Assembly: GCA_035048485.1 (NCBI GenBank)
Contig: CM068589.1
Span: forward strand, 5,256,229 to 5,320,228
DNA: 64,000 bases
Direction of reading: 5' to 3'
Source of the DNA: Pteria penguin
Lineage: Eukaryota; Mollusca; Bivalvia; Pterioida; Pteriidae
The notes under the pieces are model-generated. The model was given only the letters and a program-made list of their open reading frames with translations. It was not told the DNA's origin and ran no database searches. Made by a program: the position numbers and the translations under genes. Every line of letters begins with the position of its first letter. Positions within the stretch are counted from its first letter, which is position 1. Of the stretch, positions 42,786-57,300 are shown one piece after another.

Positions 42786-43466
42786 CTCTTATATGGCAAC
42801 GACAGTGTATCGTGTTGGAGAATACTTGTACGTTCTTTTGGAGAAGTTTTTACAAAATTTTAAAGGAATTTGCGTAATTTTTCACAGATATTGCAAAAAG
42901 GGGAACTTTATCTAGAAATATTTAAGTTTATGATAATATTTTTCATGCCCAACACAACAAAGTATTTCAAATTTTGAATACTTGAGTTTAAAGTCATACT
43001 CTTTTTTTAAGAAAATGTTACGAAGCATATTGAAAAAATTGTGAGATCTTTAGTGAATAATGGGAGTTTCAAAGTGATCAACGTGATTCATTAACATGTC
43101 TAGACAACTCGCTCCAGCCACACCCTTTTTTATATTCATAACCTTTCCTGCTGCCTTCTACATTTCAGAACAACCATTACGATACAAAGTTCCAGACACG
43201 TACCGCCCCCGAGAAGTTGAAACAATCCTTTTGTCATATAAAACAATGACTTTTTTCACACGCACGCGATATTCAAGACAGATAGAAGAGTAATGTGTAG
43301 TACCTGTTCATATTGTGTCAAGTGTGACAAATACAACATCCTGTAACGTTTATATCCTTTGTCTATATCCGTAATAAACAAAATATCTATTTTTCAATCT
43401 GTGTGATATGGATTATAAATACTTTAAGTGCCAGGTACATCATATCTTCTTCTTCTTCCGCGTGAA

Positions 43467-43742
43467 AGCCGGCGTGGCCTAGTGGTATCGCGTCGGACTC
43501 CTGATCGGGAGGCCGGGGTTCGAATCCCGCTCTGGTCATGCCGGTGTCATGTCTTTCGGATGAGACAGTAAAAACCGAGGCCCCGTGTCGTGGTATGCAT
43601 GGCACGTTAAAGATCCCTCACTGCTTCGGGTGGGTCCGTTGCAAAGGTCAAAATTTGTATGCCCCGCATCAGGCAGATGCCGTCACCATATACGTGAAAT
43701 ATTCGTGGTGTGACGTAAAGCAAAAATCAATCAATCAATCAA
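43467..43742 (+). mobile_element. AATC-tailed tRNA-derived SINE, full length, with TSD
   Basis: It begins GCCGGCGTGGCCTAGTGGTA, has the B box GGGGTTCGAATCCCGC, and the conserved body (CATGTCTTTCGGATGAGAC, CCCTCACTGCTTCGGGTGGG, CGTCACCATATACGTGAAAT), ending (AATC)n. TCTTCCGCGTGAA flanks both sides (43454-43466 and 43743-43755). This is the best reference copy in the window, about 276 bp. Confidence 0.95.
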
Positions 43743-44219
43743 TCTTCCGCGTGAAGTGCAGGACCCATTGGGTATTGTCGCACTGTATGGAGGCTTGATA
43801 GATGTAAATACTATAAGTGCCAGGCACATCATTTGGAGGCTTTATAGATGTAAATATTCATCTTGTCTGATTAAGATTCAATGCAGTCTATGCTCCAACC
43901 GACATTATAATTTGTATCTACTTATGAAATTTATAATGATGGCGCATATTTTCGGGTTGTACTAAAATATTTGTTTTCGATCATTCTTCACTATAGGTGA
44001 CAGTCATTGATAGAGACAACGGGGCCAAATGAGGAAATTGAATGATAGATTCAGAGACAGTGACTACTTTCAAACTTAAAGTAACGTAGTCTATGTCTCT
44101 GTTAGATTTAATTGAGTGTATAGATGTTTTAGTCATGGAGTCGGTGATGAAAATTATTCCAATTCATAGTTTGAGAAAAATTATGATTAAGTTTGTTCCC
44201 AAGTTTTCGTTTTGTATCT

Positions 44220-44450
44220 TTTATTTTCTCGTTTATTTGTTTGGTTTTGTTTGTGTTTGCTTGTTTTTGTTTGTTTGTTTTGCTTCGTTTTGGGGATTTT
44301 TTGTTTTGTTTGTTTGTTTTGTTATTATTATTATTTTTTTTTTTTTTTTAGTTTGAGAGATAGATACCTGAAACCCTTAGGATCTCTCTCTCTCTCTCTC
44401 TGTCTCTGTCTGTCTGTCTGCTCTCTCTCTCTCTCTCTCTCTCTCACATC
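44220..44450. repeat. Low-complexity GTTT/T tract then CT-rich tract
   Basis: A TTTGTTTG-rich run and a poly-T stretch, followed by (CT)n with GTCT interruptions. No gene. Confidence 0.9.
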
Positions 44451-45340
44451 ACGTCCGTTCACGCCTGACTTATTGTATCATTATATGTATTACTAATGTT
44501 TTTCGATCATTGCCATTAAGTACCAAACAATGGCGACCGCGCAGACGCTGTGCTGACAGTCAGACATATTAATGACCTCATTATTATATATTGTGTTCGC
44601 GTGACCTCTTTTACTTCCTTGTAAGGTCAATTATCATGTCCATAGTCGATCAGTCAAGATTTTTTTCCTGGTAAATATCGATCATTCCATTTTTTCCCCT
44701 GGGACGTACGTGATGTTTACATATATCTTATATCTATATTTGAAAGGAATTATTTACAACATTTTTAGATCTCTACAGAGCAAGACATATTTCTACAGAC
44801 TATTCTGATTATTTAAATTTCTAAGCTTTACAACAATTACGTTACTTAAACTACATTTCAAGGTAATCATATAAACTTTCTATTTCAAAATTATTGTTCT
44901 TCTCTTTTTCTTTTGCCTTGGATCTTCCTTTATATATTTTTATCACTTCAGTTGATTTGAATTTTCCTGTCATTACTATCTTAAAAATTTCCACACTTGA
45001 AGAAAAAAATATTAGGTTTTGATGTGATTTTTCCGCTTTTTATTTGAAATTATTCAAACACTCCATTTCTTCTAAAACGAAAAACTTTTCTAGAGCCTTT
45101 CGAACCAAAATATACTTCTAAAAACTCTTAAAAAGGAGAAAAAACTTATGGATCAAGAATTTTTTGGAGTTGACACTTGTCGGGATACTTAACATGGAAA
45201 TAATTTTTTGTTTTCAAGAGAGGCGATTTCCCCAAAGACGTCTCACTCTTCAACTCCATACAAGGGTTGATTGACAGTTGATAATCTGACATATCACATT
45301 GCAGTTATTTCTCACTGCACTTATTTCGGATTCGATTACC

Positions 45341-45395
45341 ATGAAGATCGACATATTTTTGTTGGGATTGTGTTTCCTGTGCTACTTTGAACAAG
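45341..45395 (+). CDS. Ig receptor exon 1, signal peptide
   Basis: ATG preceded by TTACC; 18 hydrophobic codons, then a phase-1 donor (CAAG|GTAAGT). The 18-residue core has the lysine-hydrophobic layout of a secretory signal. Start confidence comes from the signal peptide and phase match; upstream UTR exons are not determinable. Confidence 0.8.
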
Positions 45396-48300
45396 GTAAG
45401 TACATATTCAACTGAATATTTATTTTGATGTAAAAGTCATTCATATCCAAGCGTTCCTACTTTTCAAAAGGGCCTGATCTTATCGCTGAGGTCCATAGTT
45501 TGTCCCCTGTGGTACATTATTGTTAGTGCAGTACAAGTGTATACAACAGAGTCGGAAATGTACGTTGTATCTGCATAATAATGGCAAAAGCTAGATGAGT
45601 ATTTTGAAGCGAAAAAGTACGACACACAGTGGGATTCCATTCTTAATACTCGGAACGGAAATGAAGAAAAACCTCTTTATCCATCTTCAATAAAAGAATC
45701 ATTGAATAAATATATAAAGAATGAAAATAAAAAATGAAACAATTAATAGATAAATGGACAAGACAACAGACAACAATTATTTCGTGATACAGCAGTAATA
45801 CATTTATTGATTGATTGATTTTTGTTTAACGTCACACCACGAGTATTTAACGTATATGGTGACGGGATCTGCCTGATGCGGGGCATACAAATTTTGACCT
45901 TTGCAACAGACCCACCCGGAGCAGTGAGGGATTTTTAACGTTCCATGCATACCACGACACGTGGCCTCGGTTTCGCGTGTCTCATCCGAAAGACATGACA
46001 CCGGCATGACCAGAGCGGGACTCGAACTCCGGTCTACCGACCAGGAGTCCAGCGCGATACCACTAGGTCACGCCGGCTTCAGCAGCAATACAAGTTCAAT
46101 CATTAAATTATTTAGATTAGATTTAAGCAGCCATGGTGTGAGTTTATATATGAGAACAATTTAAATCAATGATAGCTTGGAGGAATAGATTCACTGCAGA
46201 ATATTTGGCAATAGATTAACATTGGTTCTTGTAACCAACTGGGCATCGGTCCCTCGTAATGGTTCTGGGTTCCGAGAGTACACTTGCCAATACATGTATA
46301 TGTAAAAAATCATTGCGGCACATCATGACAGTCCTTACAGCAGGTCAAACATCTCTAAATGTCTATACCGAAGATGCTCGGCAGCAGGTCACAGGTACAT
46401 TGCTGCTCATAGTGTCCTATGAAATATTACAATTTATAAGGATGAAATAGAAATATTCCTGTAGTCATTAGGAATATTTCTATTTCATCCTTATAAATTA
46501 TAATATTTCATAGGACAATAGGGAAAGTACTTGGCAGCAGGCCATAGATACTATGCTGTACATAGTGACGGAACTTGGCAGCAGACCATAACCTATTACT
46601 CCTCATAGCCACGAAACTTGGCAACAGGCCATAGCTACCTTACTGCTTGTAGCCACGAAATTTGGCAACAGGCCATAGCTACCTTACTGCTTGTAGCCAC
46701 GAAATTTGGCAACAGGTCATAGCTACCTTACTGCTAGTAGCCACGAAATTTGGCAACAGGCCATGGCTACCTTACTGCTGGTAGCCACGAAAGTTGGCAA
46801 CAGGCCATAGATACCTTACTGCTAGTAGCCACGACACTTGGCAGGAGGTCATACTTTGCTGCAGATAGCGATGGGACTTGGCAGAAGGTCATAGATACCT
46901 TGCTGCTCATAGCGACGGAACTTGGCAGCAGGTCAACGATACCTTGCTGCTCATAGCGACGGACGTTGGCAGCAGACCGTAGATAGATACCTTGCTGCAG
47001 ATAGCGACAGAACTTGGCAGCAGGCCATAGATATCTTGCTGCACATAGCGACGGAACTGTGCAGCAGGCTATATATATCTTGCTACTCATAAAGAGGCAA
47101 GGGAGTTTGGGTTTGGTGGCAGTTCATCGGACCCTTGCTACATATACCAATAATGCTTGGCAGCAGGTCATAAATTCCTTTCTGAACATGGAGAATGTGC
47201 TTGGCAGCAGGTCATATATACGATGCCAAGGTCTTAGATTCCTTGCTGCCAAATGCGACGTCGATCGTGATAGGGTCATAGATCCTTTGCTGCCCCTAGC
47301 AACGTTCCTTGGCGGCAGGTCCTGAATCCCTTGCTGCCAATAGCGACGGTGCTTGGCAGCAAGTCATGAACACCTTGCTGCCCATAGCAACAGTGCTTGG
47401 CGGCAGGTCATGAATCCCTTGCTGCCAGTAGCGGCGGTGTGTGACATTAAAGTACTAGATCCCTACTGTTCATAGCAATATGACGTAGTAACATTACATG
47501 TACTCTTTACAGCATATGGGGAGGGTGTTTGACAATACGCTATAGATCCCTACTGTACATAGCGATGGTGCTTAGTAGCATTACAAAGAACCCTCGCTGC
47601 ACATAGTGAGGATGTCATGGTGCTTGCAGTTCGAGTAGCGAGAGGTTTGAGGAGAAATGCCTCACAGACCCCCATCGCATTGGGGATTACGATTTGTCTT
47701 TAAGGAACAGAAGCTCACGTGTCTCACCACTCCTCTTTGTAAACCTTAAGCTTCAGACAAAACATGTGTCAGCATTTGCGGTAAGCATGTATCACACGAC
47801 AACCAATAATCACATTAAGCATTAGATGAATGTAAATGGCGATTAGTCTTGTCATAGTAATGACGTCATTGTCATAGTAACGACGTCATATCAGAAATCA
47901 AGGGTGGTAGGTAAGTAATAAATACAGACTTTGTATCAATGACACAGTCGAGTGACAAATGACAGTCAAAGTACTCTGTCATCTTTATCACGATGAACTA
48001 ATGTCTTTTCTCGTATGTAGAACCATGTTATTCATAATATTCAGGTCTACACAAATCAGACACAGTTACAGAAAGTTTATAGTTCAAAATAAATAATGAA
48101 TAAATAAATAAATACATAAATGAAAAAAATAGGTAAATGAATAAATAAAAAATGAAAATAGATAAATAAAAAAACGGTAATAATAATGATTACAACAACA
48201 ACAACAACAAAAACAACAATAATAATAATAATAATAAAATAAATCTAAAACAATAATAAACAGAGAAATGAAAATATATATAAGGAAGAATAAGGAGGTG

Positions 48301-51300
48301 TTATTCCTTTCCCCATAAATGTCAAATGAAGGGTTTACAAGTTTACAAGTTACTATGGAAGGTGATTCGTCAGGATGTCAAGCATTGTGGGCCCGGGCCT
48401 CTGTTACCTTCCTAAGTCGGTATCGTAATTGCACTACAATCAAATATTTTTGTAATGTGTTAAATGTTCTACTGTATTATTTATATTCATGTATTGTATA
48501 GCTCCATGGTGACTTCTGCCACATAACTGAGCCGGTAACTCCTCTTTTTTCTTTCTTCTCTGAAATGCCAAACAATCGAATCCTAAATCAGTTACGATAT
48601 GCCATATACATGTATTTTGATTGCTTATTTAGTGTTATTTAGTATTGTATAGCTCCATGGTGACTTCTGCCACATAACTGAGCAAGTAACTCCTTTTTTT
48701 CTTTTATATGTATACAGGTGTGTCCAGGATAGAAACACAAGGTCCACATGCCATTACAAAGAATAAAACCAACTTGACGATAACATGTAAGCCTCACCTC
48801 CACCCGGATGTGCAGAAAATCGTATTCATCCGCTTGCGGAGTGACACAAACTACTCAATCGCTTCGAGAAAATCTAAGATAGCCAGAGTGTCACCTGAAT
48901 ACAACATACAGTATGCCAAATGGATGGACATGCGCTACCATATATCTGGTGAGTAGGTCTCAAGTAAATTTGATTTTTACCGCGTTCAGGGCAAAGCGAG
49001 ACCCATATAACATGAGAAAAAAATTGTGAATGTTTTCTTTTTAAAACTGAGAAAAGAATTTTTTTCTTACAGAAAATCAGTCCTGAAAATTTCTAAAATG
49101 AGATTAGAACAGTTTAAGATCATACAACTCAAAATCAGTTCTTAAAGTCACGTGACAATAGATCTCTGTCGGCTATCTATGATTTTTGGGGGCCGTAATT
49201 CGGCACCATCGTTAGAGAAAATGCTGCATAATAGTAAATATTATGTAAAGAAAATAAACAAAAATTAAGACAATAAGCAGTTTCCTTGCTATTGTCGTGC
49301 GTTTACAATATGACAATGTGTAATTTTCGATTTCAGGGGGATTTTTTTATAGATTTAAGTGGAAGTGTAAATAATAAGGGTAAATAATATGAACAAAATT
49401 TAAATGAAGACTTACACGCGAACAAGCTATAGGGAAATCCGTGATATCTACTAATCAAAGTATTATAAGTGATACCTACTCAAAAGTTAATTGACATATC
49501 TACACTCTGATTTGTAATAGTTGAAATCCCAAGACTGTAAGGTCAATGCTTCTCCGTAGTCACGCTCTTGGTTAAAGTTAAACATTTCAAATTGTAAACG
49601 AAAATTTGGAAAAAGTTTTTTATCGCATACTCAAGAATCCCCACCGATCTTAATATCTGATAGGATATGTCATGTAGAGAAAATAAATAGATGAATACAT
49701 TAGTGTCGATCAGCGTGAAGTTGAGCATAGCAAACCCCCCATACAGTACCAACTAAAATGTGGTTGTAGAATACAATATGAATTCCATCAATAAAACGTG
49801 ACTATTTATAACAAACTAACATATACTTATCAGTTTATAATAGAGGTATAAACGGTACAATATCATACATGAAACCTGCGTCGTTATTTTTTAAGCATTT
49901 ATTTTTGAACATTTTTGGCAGGAAGCACATCTGACATATCGTCTGCATATCTGAGGCTGGAAATTCCGGCAGAGGAAATTCGGTGCAGCGACTCCGGTAC
50001 ATACCGCTGCGAGATGCTTTATCAACTCATCAATATGTCATATGTGACGTCATCGTCCGAATCCCATATCTCGGTGTCAGGTAGAAAACTATACTTTTAT
50101 CAATTATGCTTTTGTAAAATATATATTCAAAGATATTTTTATACTATACTATACTATACTATACTATACTATACTATACTATATTACGCTATGCTATACT
50201 ATACTATACTACGCTATGCTATACTATACTATACTATACTATACTATACTATACTATACTATACTATACTATACTACGCTATGCTATGCTATACTATACT
50301 ATACTATACTATACTATACTATACTATACTATACTATACTATACTACTCTACACTACAATACACAATACAACACTACACTACGCTACACAACATTTCACT
50401 ACACTTCACGATAGTAAACTTCACTACCAAACGCTGCACACCACCATTCGATATGTTATTTACTGCATCTCTCTCTCTCTCTCTGTCTCTCTCTCTCTCT
50501 GTCTGTCTGTCTAATAATGGTGCCTTTTTATTTCATAGAAATAGATGAAGTGGTATCGAATGTTAAAATAGAGGACACTTTGAATAAAGGGCAACTTTTA
50601 CCTGGAAATACGATTAATTTGTCGTGTTCAGGGTTCACTGGAAACGGAAGTAAAGAAATTAAATGGTGTTATGGTGCTGTGGGCACGTCCGGTCAGAGTT
50701 CTTCGTTTCAGATCGAAAATGAAAAGCGGAACTACAGGCAAATGCGTACATGCACATTCTTTATTAAAAGCCAAATACAAGTAAGAATAACCAATCCGGA
50801 AGTGACGTCAAGCATATGGTTTGCGTGCGCATTTAACAATTGCGTAGATATAAAAGAGTCTTCAAAATATTTCATCAATATGAGTCATAGTAAGTCTTCT
50901 TCTAGAGAACAAGAAACGATCTACAAACATAATAATGAGAATAAGAAATGATGTACAAACATGATAATGCATTTTTTAAATGTTATAAATAAAATAAAAA
51001 TGATATAATATATATCATGTCAAAATTTACTATTTTCAATTAAACATAATTTTTAAATTTATCATAAGTTTGGATTATGTCCTTAAGAAAGCTTTTACTT
51101 GTAAATAAAAATTATGGGACGGAATTTTCTTATAAAATATAACAATGTGAATTAATACAAGATGTTATCACCATGTCTTCTATTTGTGTTTAGACTATAA
51201 AGCAGATATTGGAAGAGCTCACACTTACGTTGATAAAGACATGGGTAAGTAGACTTATCATTCCATATAATAATTATCAGAACGCATACACGTGCACACA

Positions 51301-54300
51301 TACATACACGTGCATAAACTGTGGTGCACTATATGTAAATTTTGACAACTGATGTCTCTTCAGTGATGCTCAAGGCCTAACAGTAGAAATCTAAATATAG
51401 ACGTTTGAAGAGCAAACTCATGACCAGATTGACATAAAAGTAAGAGCCAAATAGCCCATCTAAGATCAGAGCTGTAATGAGGGAGATACTTCTCAAGTTT
51501 GGAATTATTTGCAAACTTTTTACCACTCAGTTATTTGAAGTATATATTTGGAGTGAGTACATAGGTACTGAAAGTTGAAGACTGGCCATGTCATATAAAA
51601 AGGGATATAATTGTAACAGACTGTGCAGGATTGGATAGAATGACAGATGTATCTAGCCAGGCAGGATACAATTACTTCTCTTTGTCAGTTGGCCTAGGGC
51701 CTTTTTCACAAAGAAACTTAAGTCTAAGAATTGGGACCTTATATAGTAGCATGTGTCTTAATTCTAAGAATTAATCAAAAGTTTCTGTAAACAGTATATC
51801 TGACAAGCTACTCGCAGGCAAACTTTCGGCAAATACTTAGAATAATGCCACATGGTATTTTAGGTCTCAATTCTTAGACGTAGACTTAAGTTTTTTTGTA
51901 AAAAAGACCCCTGACTCCTCAATTTCTAGGGTTTATACATATCCAGGTGCGAGTGCCACAGCGATATATTTCCAGATACTATCATCTTTTACACACTTTA
52001 ACTCGGTTAAGTAATTGTTGGTCATTTTGACGGTATCGTAACCGCAGCACAATCGAATATTTTTGTAATGTCGTTCTGTGTATATACTGCTGTCAATTTT
52101 TGTGTGCAGGTCCTTGGTGATTTGTGTCATACAGCTTTGTCAGATGTCTTCTGTTTTCTCTTTTAAAAATGGTTGACTGCACGAAACAGTCGAATATTTC
52201 TATATTGTCGTTTTCTGTTTTTATTTGATTATTATCATGTTTTATGTGGTGACACCTTGGTGGTTGGTGTCAAACAACCAGGTCGGAAGTCTTCAGTCTT
52301 CTCTTTCAAACATCTGTTTCCTCCCCTGGATAGCTTAGTGGCAATTCATCCTCATACTTCACAATTAGAATAAAAGTTCTGCCATATTTTATCTTCTCCT
52401 ACTTTAATTATATCTTCGTATCTTCTTTAACCTTTATCCTGTCTTGAAGTGTTTTCTACAGATTTTAAAATGTGTGTTCCTTTGCTTGCATTGTTTTCAC
52501 GGCAAGTGGGAAGGCCTGGGCCTTTAATATTGTGTTCATTTGATTACATTGTTTTCATAGCAAGTGGGAAAGTTTGGTCGGTTTATTAATGGTGCGTTCG
52601 TGTGATTGCGTTGTTTAATGGCCAATTGGAAGGCCTGGACCTTTAAACGTGTGTTCTGTCGATTGCACTGTTTTCATGGCAAGTGGAAAGTGTGGGTCTT
52701 TGACAGCGTGGTTTTTGATTGCAATGTTTTCTGGGCCTTTAATAGTTTATTCTTTCGATTGCATTATTTCTACGACAAATGGGAAGGTCTGGGCCTTTCA
52801 TAGTGTGTTCTTTAGATTGCACTGTTTTCACAGCAATGGGGGAGGTCTGGACCTAATAGTTGGTTGTTCCTACCAATCAAAACAGAACAAATACTAAATA
52901 AAAAGATTTGAAAATAAAATAATTTTCAAATAAAGAAAAAGAAAGATGGTGAGTATGTAAACACTGTTACACCTCTACATTTGATGTTGTGAAATGAACA
53001 GTGTATGAATATGAATATGAATATTTAACTCATCCTACGCTTTCTGATAAACCTAGAGTGAAATTGATTTCTATATCAATTTTAATGAAAAATTTTGGTG
53101 TTCTCTCAGACACGTTAATCTTAAAAAGGAATGCCTTAAAGTAATTAATGACAATTAAAATGTAAGCGTTGTGGTTATGGACATATTTTTGCGTTATTTT
53201 GTTAGGTGATCGTTATGGTTATGGACATATTTTTGCGTTATTTTGTAAGGTGATCGTTATGGTTATGGACATATTTTCATGTTATTTTGTAAGGTGATCG
53301 TTATGGTTATGGACATATTTTTGCGTTATTTTGTAAGGTGATCGTTATGGTTATGGACATATTTTTGTGTTATTTTGTTAGGTAAGCCTTATGGTTATGG
53401 ACATATTTTTGCGTTATTTTTTATGCGATCGTTATTGTTATGGACATATTTTTGTGTAATTTTGTTAGGTGATCGTTATGTTTATGGATATATTTTTGCG
53501 TTATTTTGTAAGGTGATCGTTATGGTTATGGACATATTTTTGCGATATTTTGTAAGGTGATCGTTATGGTCATGGACATATTTTTGCGTTATTTTGTAAG
53601 GCGATCGTTATGGTTATAGACATATTTTTGTGTAATTTTGTAAGGTGATCGTTATGGTTATGGACATATTTTTGCGATATTTTGTAAGGCGATCGTTATG
53701 GTTATGGACATATTTTTGCGTTATTTTGTAAGGTGATCGTTATGGTTATGGACATATTTTTGCGTTATTTTGTAAGGTGATCGTTATGGTTATGGATATA
53801 TTTTTGCATTATTTTGTAAGGCGATCGTTATGGTTATGGACATATTTTTGCGTTATTTTGAAATGTGATCGTTATTTTGTAAGGTGATCGTTATTTTATA
53901 ATATGATGATAAGAATCTCATTCTTTAATGTGAGATACACGTGCAATAAAATCATTGTATAAGGAAATGCTTCGATATAAAAGACATTGTCATTTACAAT
54001 GAACTTGAACAGCCATAAGTCATTATTGCTTTTATCAATGTCAATGCTCTACCTATTTACAATAGGTGTTTTATCAGTTGACATGTTATTGTTCAGTCTT
54101 TCTTTAAGATATATCAATTATTTTTTACTGAACATTCATGATTCATAATCAAATATATATGCTTACACAGGTAAACGGACTGTGAGTCATTTTTAACTTA
54201 CACTGTTCTGAGGTTGTCTGGATAGGAATTTATTTCAAACCATTTGTGCAATACAAAATGATCCTGTGTCACTCGTATCCTTTGGACAATATAGCGGGTG

Positions 54301-57300
54301 TGGCTAGTTGATCAGGGAAGACTGACTGGTCAGTAGTATACTCCTCTATGTTCTACATCTGGTTCTTCCGGGGGCCTGTGATTGTCCATATTTTCTATTT
54401 TAAATTGTTCTGGTTTCTCCAGGGGCCTGTGATTGCCCATAATTAATGTTTTAAATTGTTCTGGTTTCTCCAGGGGCCTGTGATTGCCCATAATTAATAT
54501 TTTAAATTGTTCTGGTTTCTCCAGAGGCCTATGATTGCCCATAATTAATATTTTACATTGTTCTGGTTCCTCCAGGGGCCTGTGAATGCCCATAATTTAT
54601 ATTTTAAATTGTTCTGGTTTCTCCAGGGGCCTGTGATTGCCCATAATTAATACTTTAAATTGTTCTAGTTTCTCCAGGGGCCCATAATTTCTATTTTGTC
54701 TTGTATAAGAGATGCTTCTATTTGACGATGCTCAGTATCTCAGCAGTTCACTAGGTGCACAATTATATGTGCTACAGCACTTTTGCCCTATCTTCTATTT
54801 AGACAATTAAACGTTACAGTGTAGTAACACATTTCCGTTTCATTCTAGATCTTGACGACTATGTAGGCGCAATGTCAGAACGCAATACCGAACGGCATAC
54901 AACTGATATGTGCAAGGAACCGACAACGCCAGCTATCATAGCGGAAAACGGAAAAGAAACATCGGACTTAAAAAAAGATCAATGTGACACAAACTGTAAG
55001 TGAGAGCATGTGCTTTTCCGCCTGATATTAATAGCATGGGATTTATTTCCAGCATATCTATCAGACAATCATTAGACTTTGTTTGTCCCTTTCATTGTCT
55101 AGTGTTTTTTTTTAGTTGGTTTTTTTTTTATTTCTTTAAGTGGGGTGTGTAGAATAAGGGCCAAAATATCAAAGTCTGTCCTATCATACATCTAATTATC
55201 AGCTAACACTGTGACACGAAATGTTTACTTGTGTCTTACAATTTTTTTCTACACAATATTACTGTTACAACATTTAGTTTCATTTCATACAGGCAGCCAT
55301 GCGATACATGTAAGTTTGTATCACCTGTACGTTTCGGGAATTTATGGCGGGTGTAGTAAAGCCATACAGTTAGAGACACTAACGCCTCCTGGGCATTAAC
55401 ATTGTATAAGTATTAATGTGACAACACAGCATGCATTCAAATCATATATATATATATATCAGTGTCGTCTTGTTATTTCTTGCACCCACTCCCAGTGTAT
55501 TGAAATGCCATTTAATGATTTAATACATTGGATATTACACGTTTCTATAAATTTTATTATCAGATTTTAAGATATGCTATAATATTTTGCAAAACTACAA
55601 ATGAAGTTTAAGTTAATTTACGAATTCTCCGTTTGATCCTCAAGACTGTTTAATATATAAGTGCTATTTTTGTATTTGTATCAGGGCTGAATGAGCGGAG
55701 ATACTTAATCGCAGGAATTATCCTCGCATTTTCGGGAACAGCGTCACTTATTCTGGCATCATGTATTTATAGAAAAGCAAAGACACTCCAAGGTAATCTA
55801 CTTAAAATAAGCAAATATCGTGATATTTAAATAAATTCACATGTTCGATTATTGGACAATTCTGGCAAATAAAACAAAAATGCTGCTGCTTTTTTTTCGC
55901 AAAATAATAATAAAAATGAGTATAATAATAATAATAACCATTCAAGTTTTTGCAAAATTTATGCTACAATTTGCAAACGATAGCACAGTAATTGATTCCA
56001 GTTTTGATAATTAGTAAATAATGTCACTTTTTCAGAAATTCTAGAGAAAAGGTAAGTGCAATTTTACTTTATTCTCAATACTTATTTTTATGTAAGATAT
56101 GAGCGCACCCCCCCCCTTCCCCCCAAAAAAACCCCCATATGAATACTCTTTGTACAAGTTTTGCATCTTAACTAATTATAATTTGAAAACGTAACCTATC
56201 CACCAGAATGTTCTTTTTGTCAAGAATAAAGAAATCCAGTAACAATATCTTTTTGATTCTTTGACTACCTAACGCTATACATTTCTAAGCAATGACTGTA
56301 CACATTCATCAACCCAATTTCCAGCATCAGTACCTCCCGTTCTGTGTACTGTCGTACATGCATAACGCTATCGTTCTGGAGCATTTTTTTAATTGAAATA
56401 ATTTTGTTTCTAGCCGTCTCCAAAGCAAGAGAATATCAGGTGAAGAAAGTATATCATACTCAAAGATAGGTATGTGAAAATTGAATACTGTTGTAAATAA
56501 CGCGCTACGAACAGCGCGGTAGTCAATGAGAAGCATCTGTTGTAACTTCGTAACTTTTGAAATAATTATGGATGCAGAATATATTGAGTTTTTGGTAATA
56601 ATTTACTATTTGTGTGTTCTGTTTGTCAGGGCATTCATTCTGCTGTGCTGTTCCCCCTGTGTACTTTCTCATGGGTTCTATGGCTTCCGCCGCAGTGACA
56701 TAGCAGCAGTTTATTTATATTGTTACTTAGAAGGGTAGACAATATGCATACACTCGAATATTTTATTATTTATTGATATCATAATGACAAGAGTGTTCAG
56801 TAACTGCATAAACGTACTTATACCATCTAAATATAGTATTCTTTTACCACCCGTATTAATGTCTTGTATGCCTTCTTTTGTAGATGATGAAACAAGGTAA
56901 AGTATATTTTCATTGCTATATAGTATTTAGAATATCCTATCATTTTAGTCCGTATTTGCCATTTATCTTTGATTTTGTTTTATATACTAGATCGCGTCAC
57001 TAGATCTTTAGGTCCTTGTATTTCATTCATAAAAGTTGAATTACACTTATTAAAAAGATATGCTTGGAAACTTGTGATTTATTTGGGTACATTTTTTGTA
57101 GATCTCGTTATACAAGAATTTCTCAACCGGATGTTGCAAACAAAGAAGAAAATCCATACACTTCCCTTGGAGATTTGACAAAATGTATGTTGCTTCATCT
57201 CAAGTAGATATATGTATCGGTCGATTTAAAGAGATTGATGTTCAGGTATTGCAATATAAGCGAAGAACCGACAATAAAGAAATCCGCGATATGCGAACTT

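Larger units (their letters stand above)
37876..45340. other. Intergenic region DCAF8 to Ig receptor
   Basis: Besides the arrays and SINEs listed separately, I see no coding exon. Sub-stretches 39700-40950, 42790-43450 and 44460-45340 hold plain AT-rich sequence with no feature I can support. An open frame at 43096-43293 has no recognisable domain. Confidence 0.55.

Noticed and set aside
43096..43293. 65-codon ORF with Pro/Thr/Arg content
   Set aside because: No domain, splice partner or conservation I can recognise; length expected by chance.
44093..44496. ORFs rich in Phe/Cys/Leu then Ser/Leu
   Set aside because: Translations of GTTT-rich and CT-rich low-complexity DNA.
50216..50514. ORFs with Tyr/Thr/Leu repeats
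   Set aside because: Read-through of the (TATAC)n microsatellite in an Ig receptor intron.
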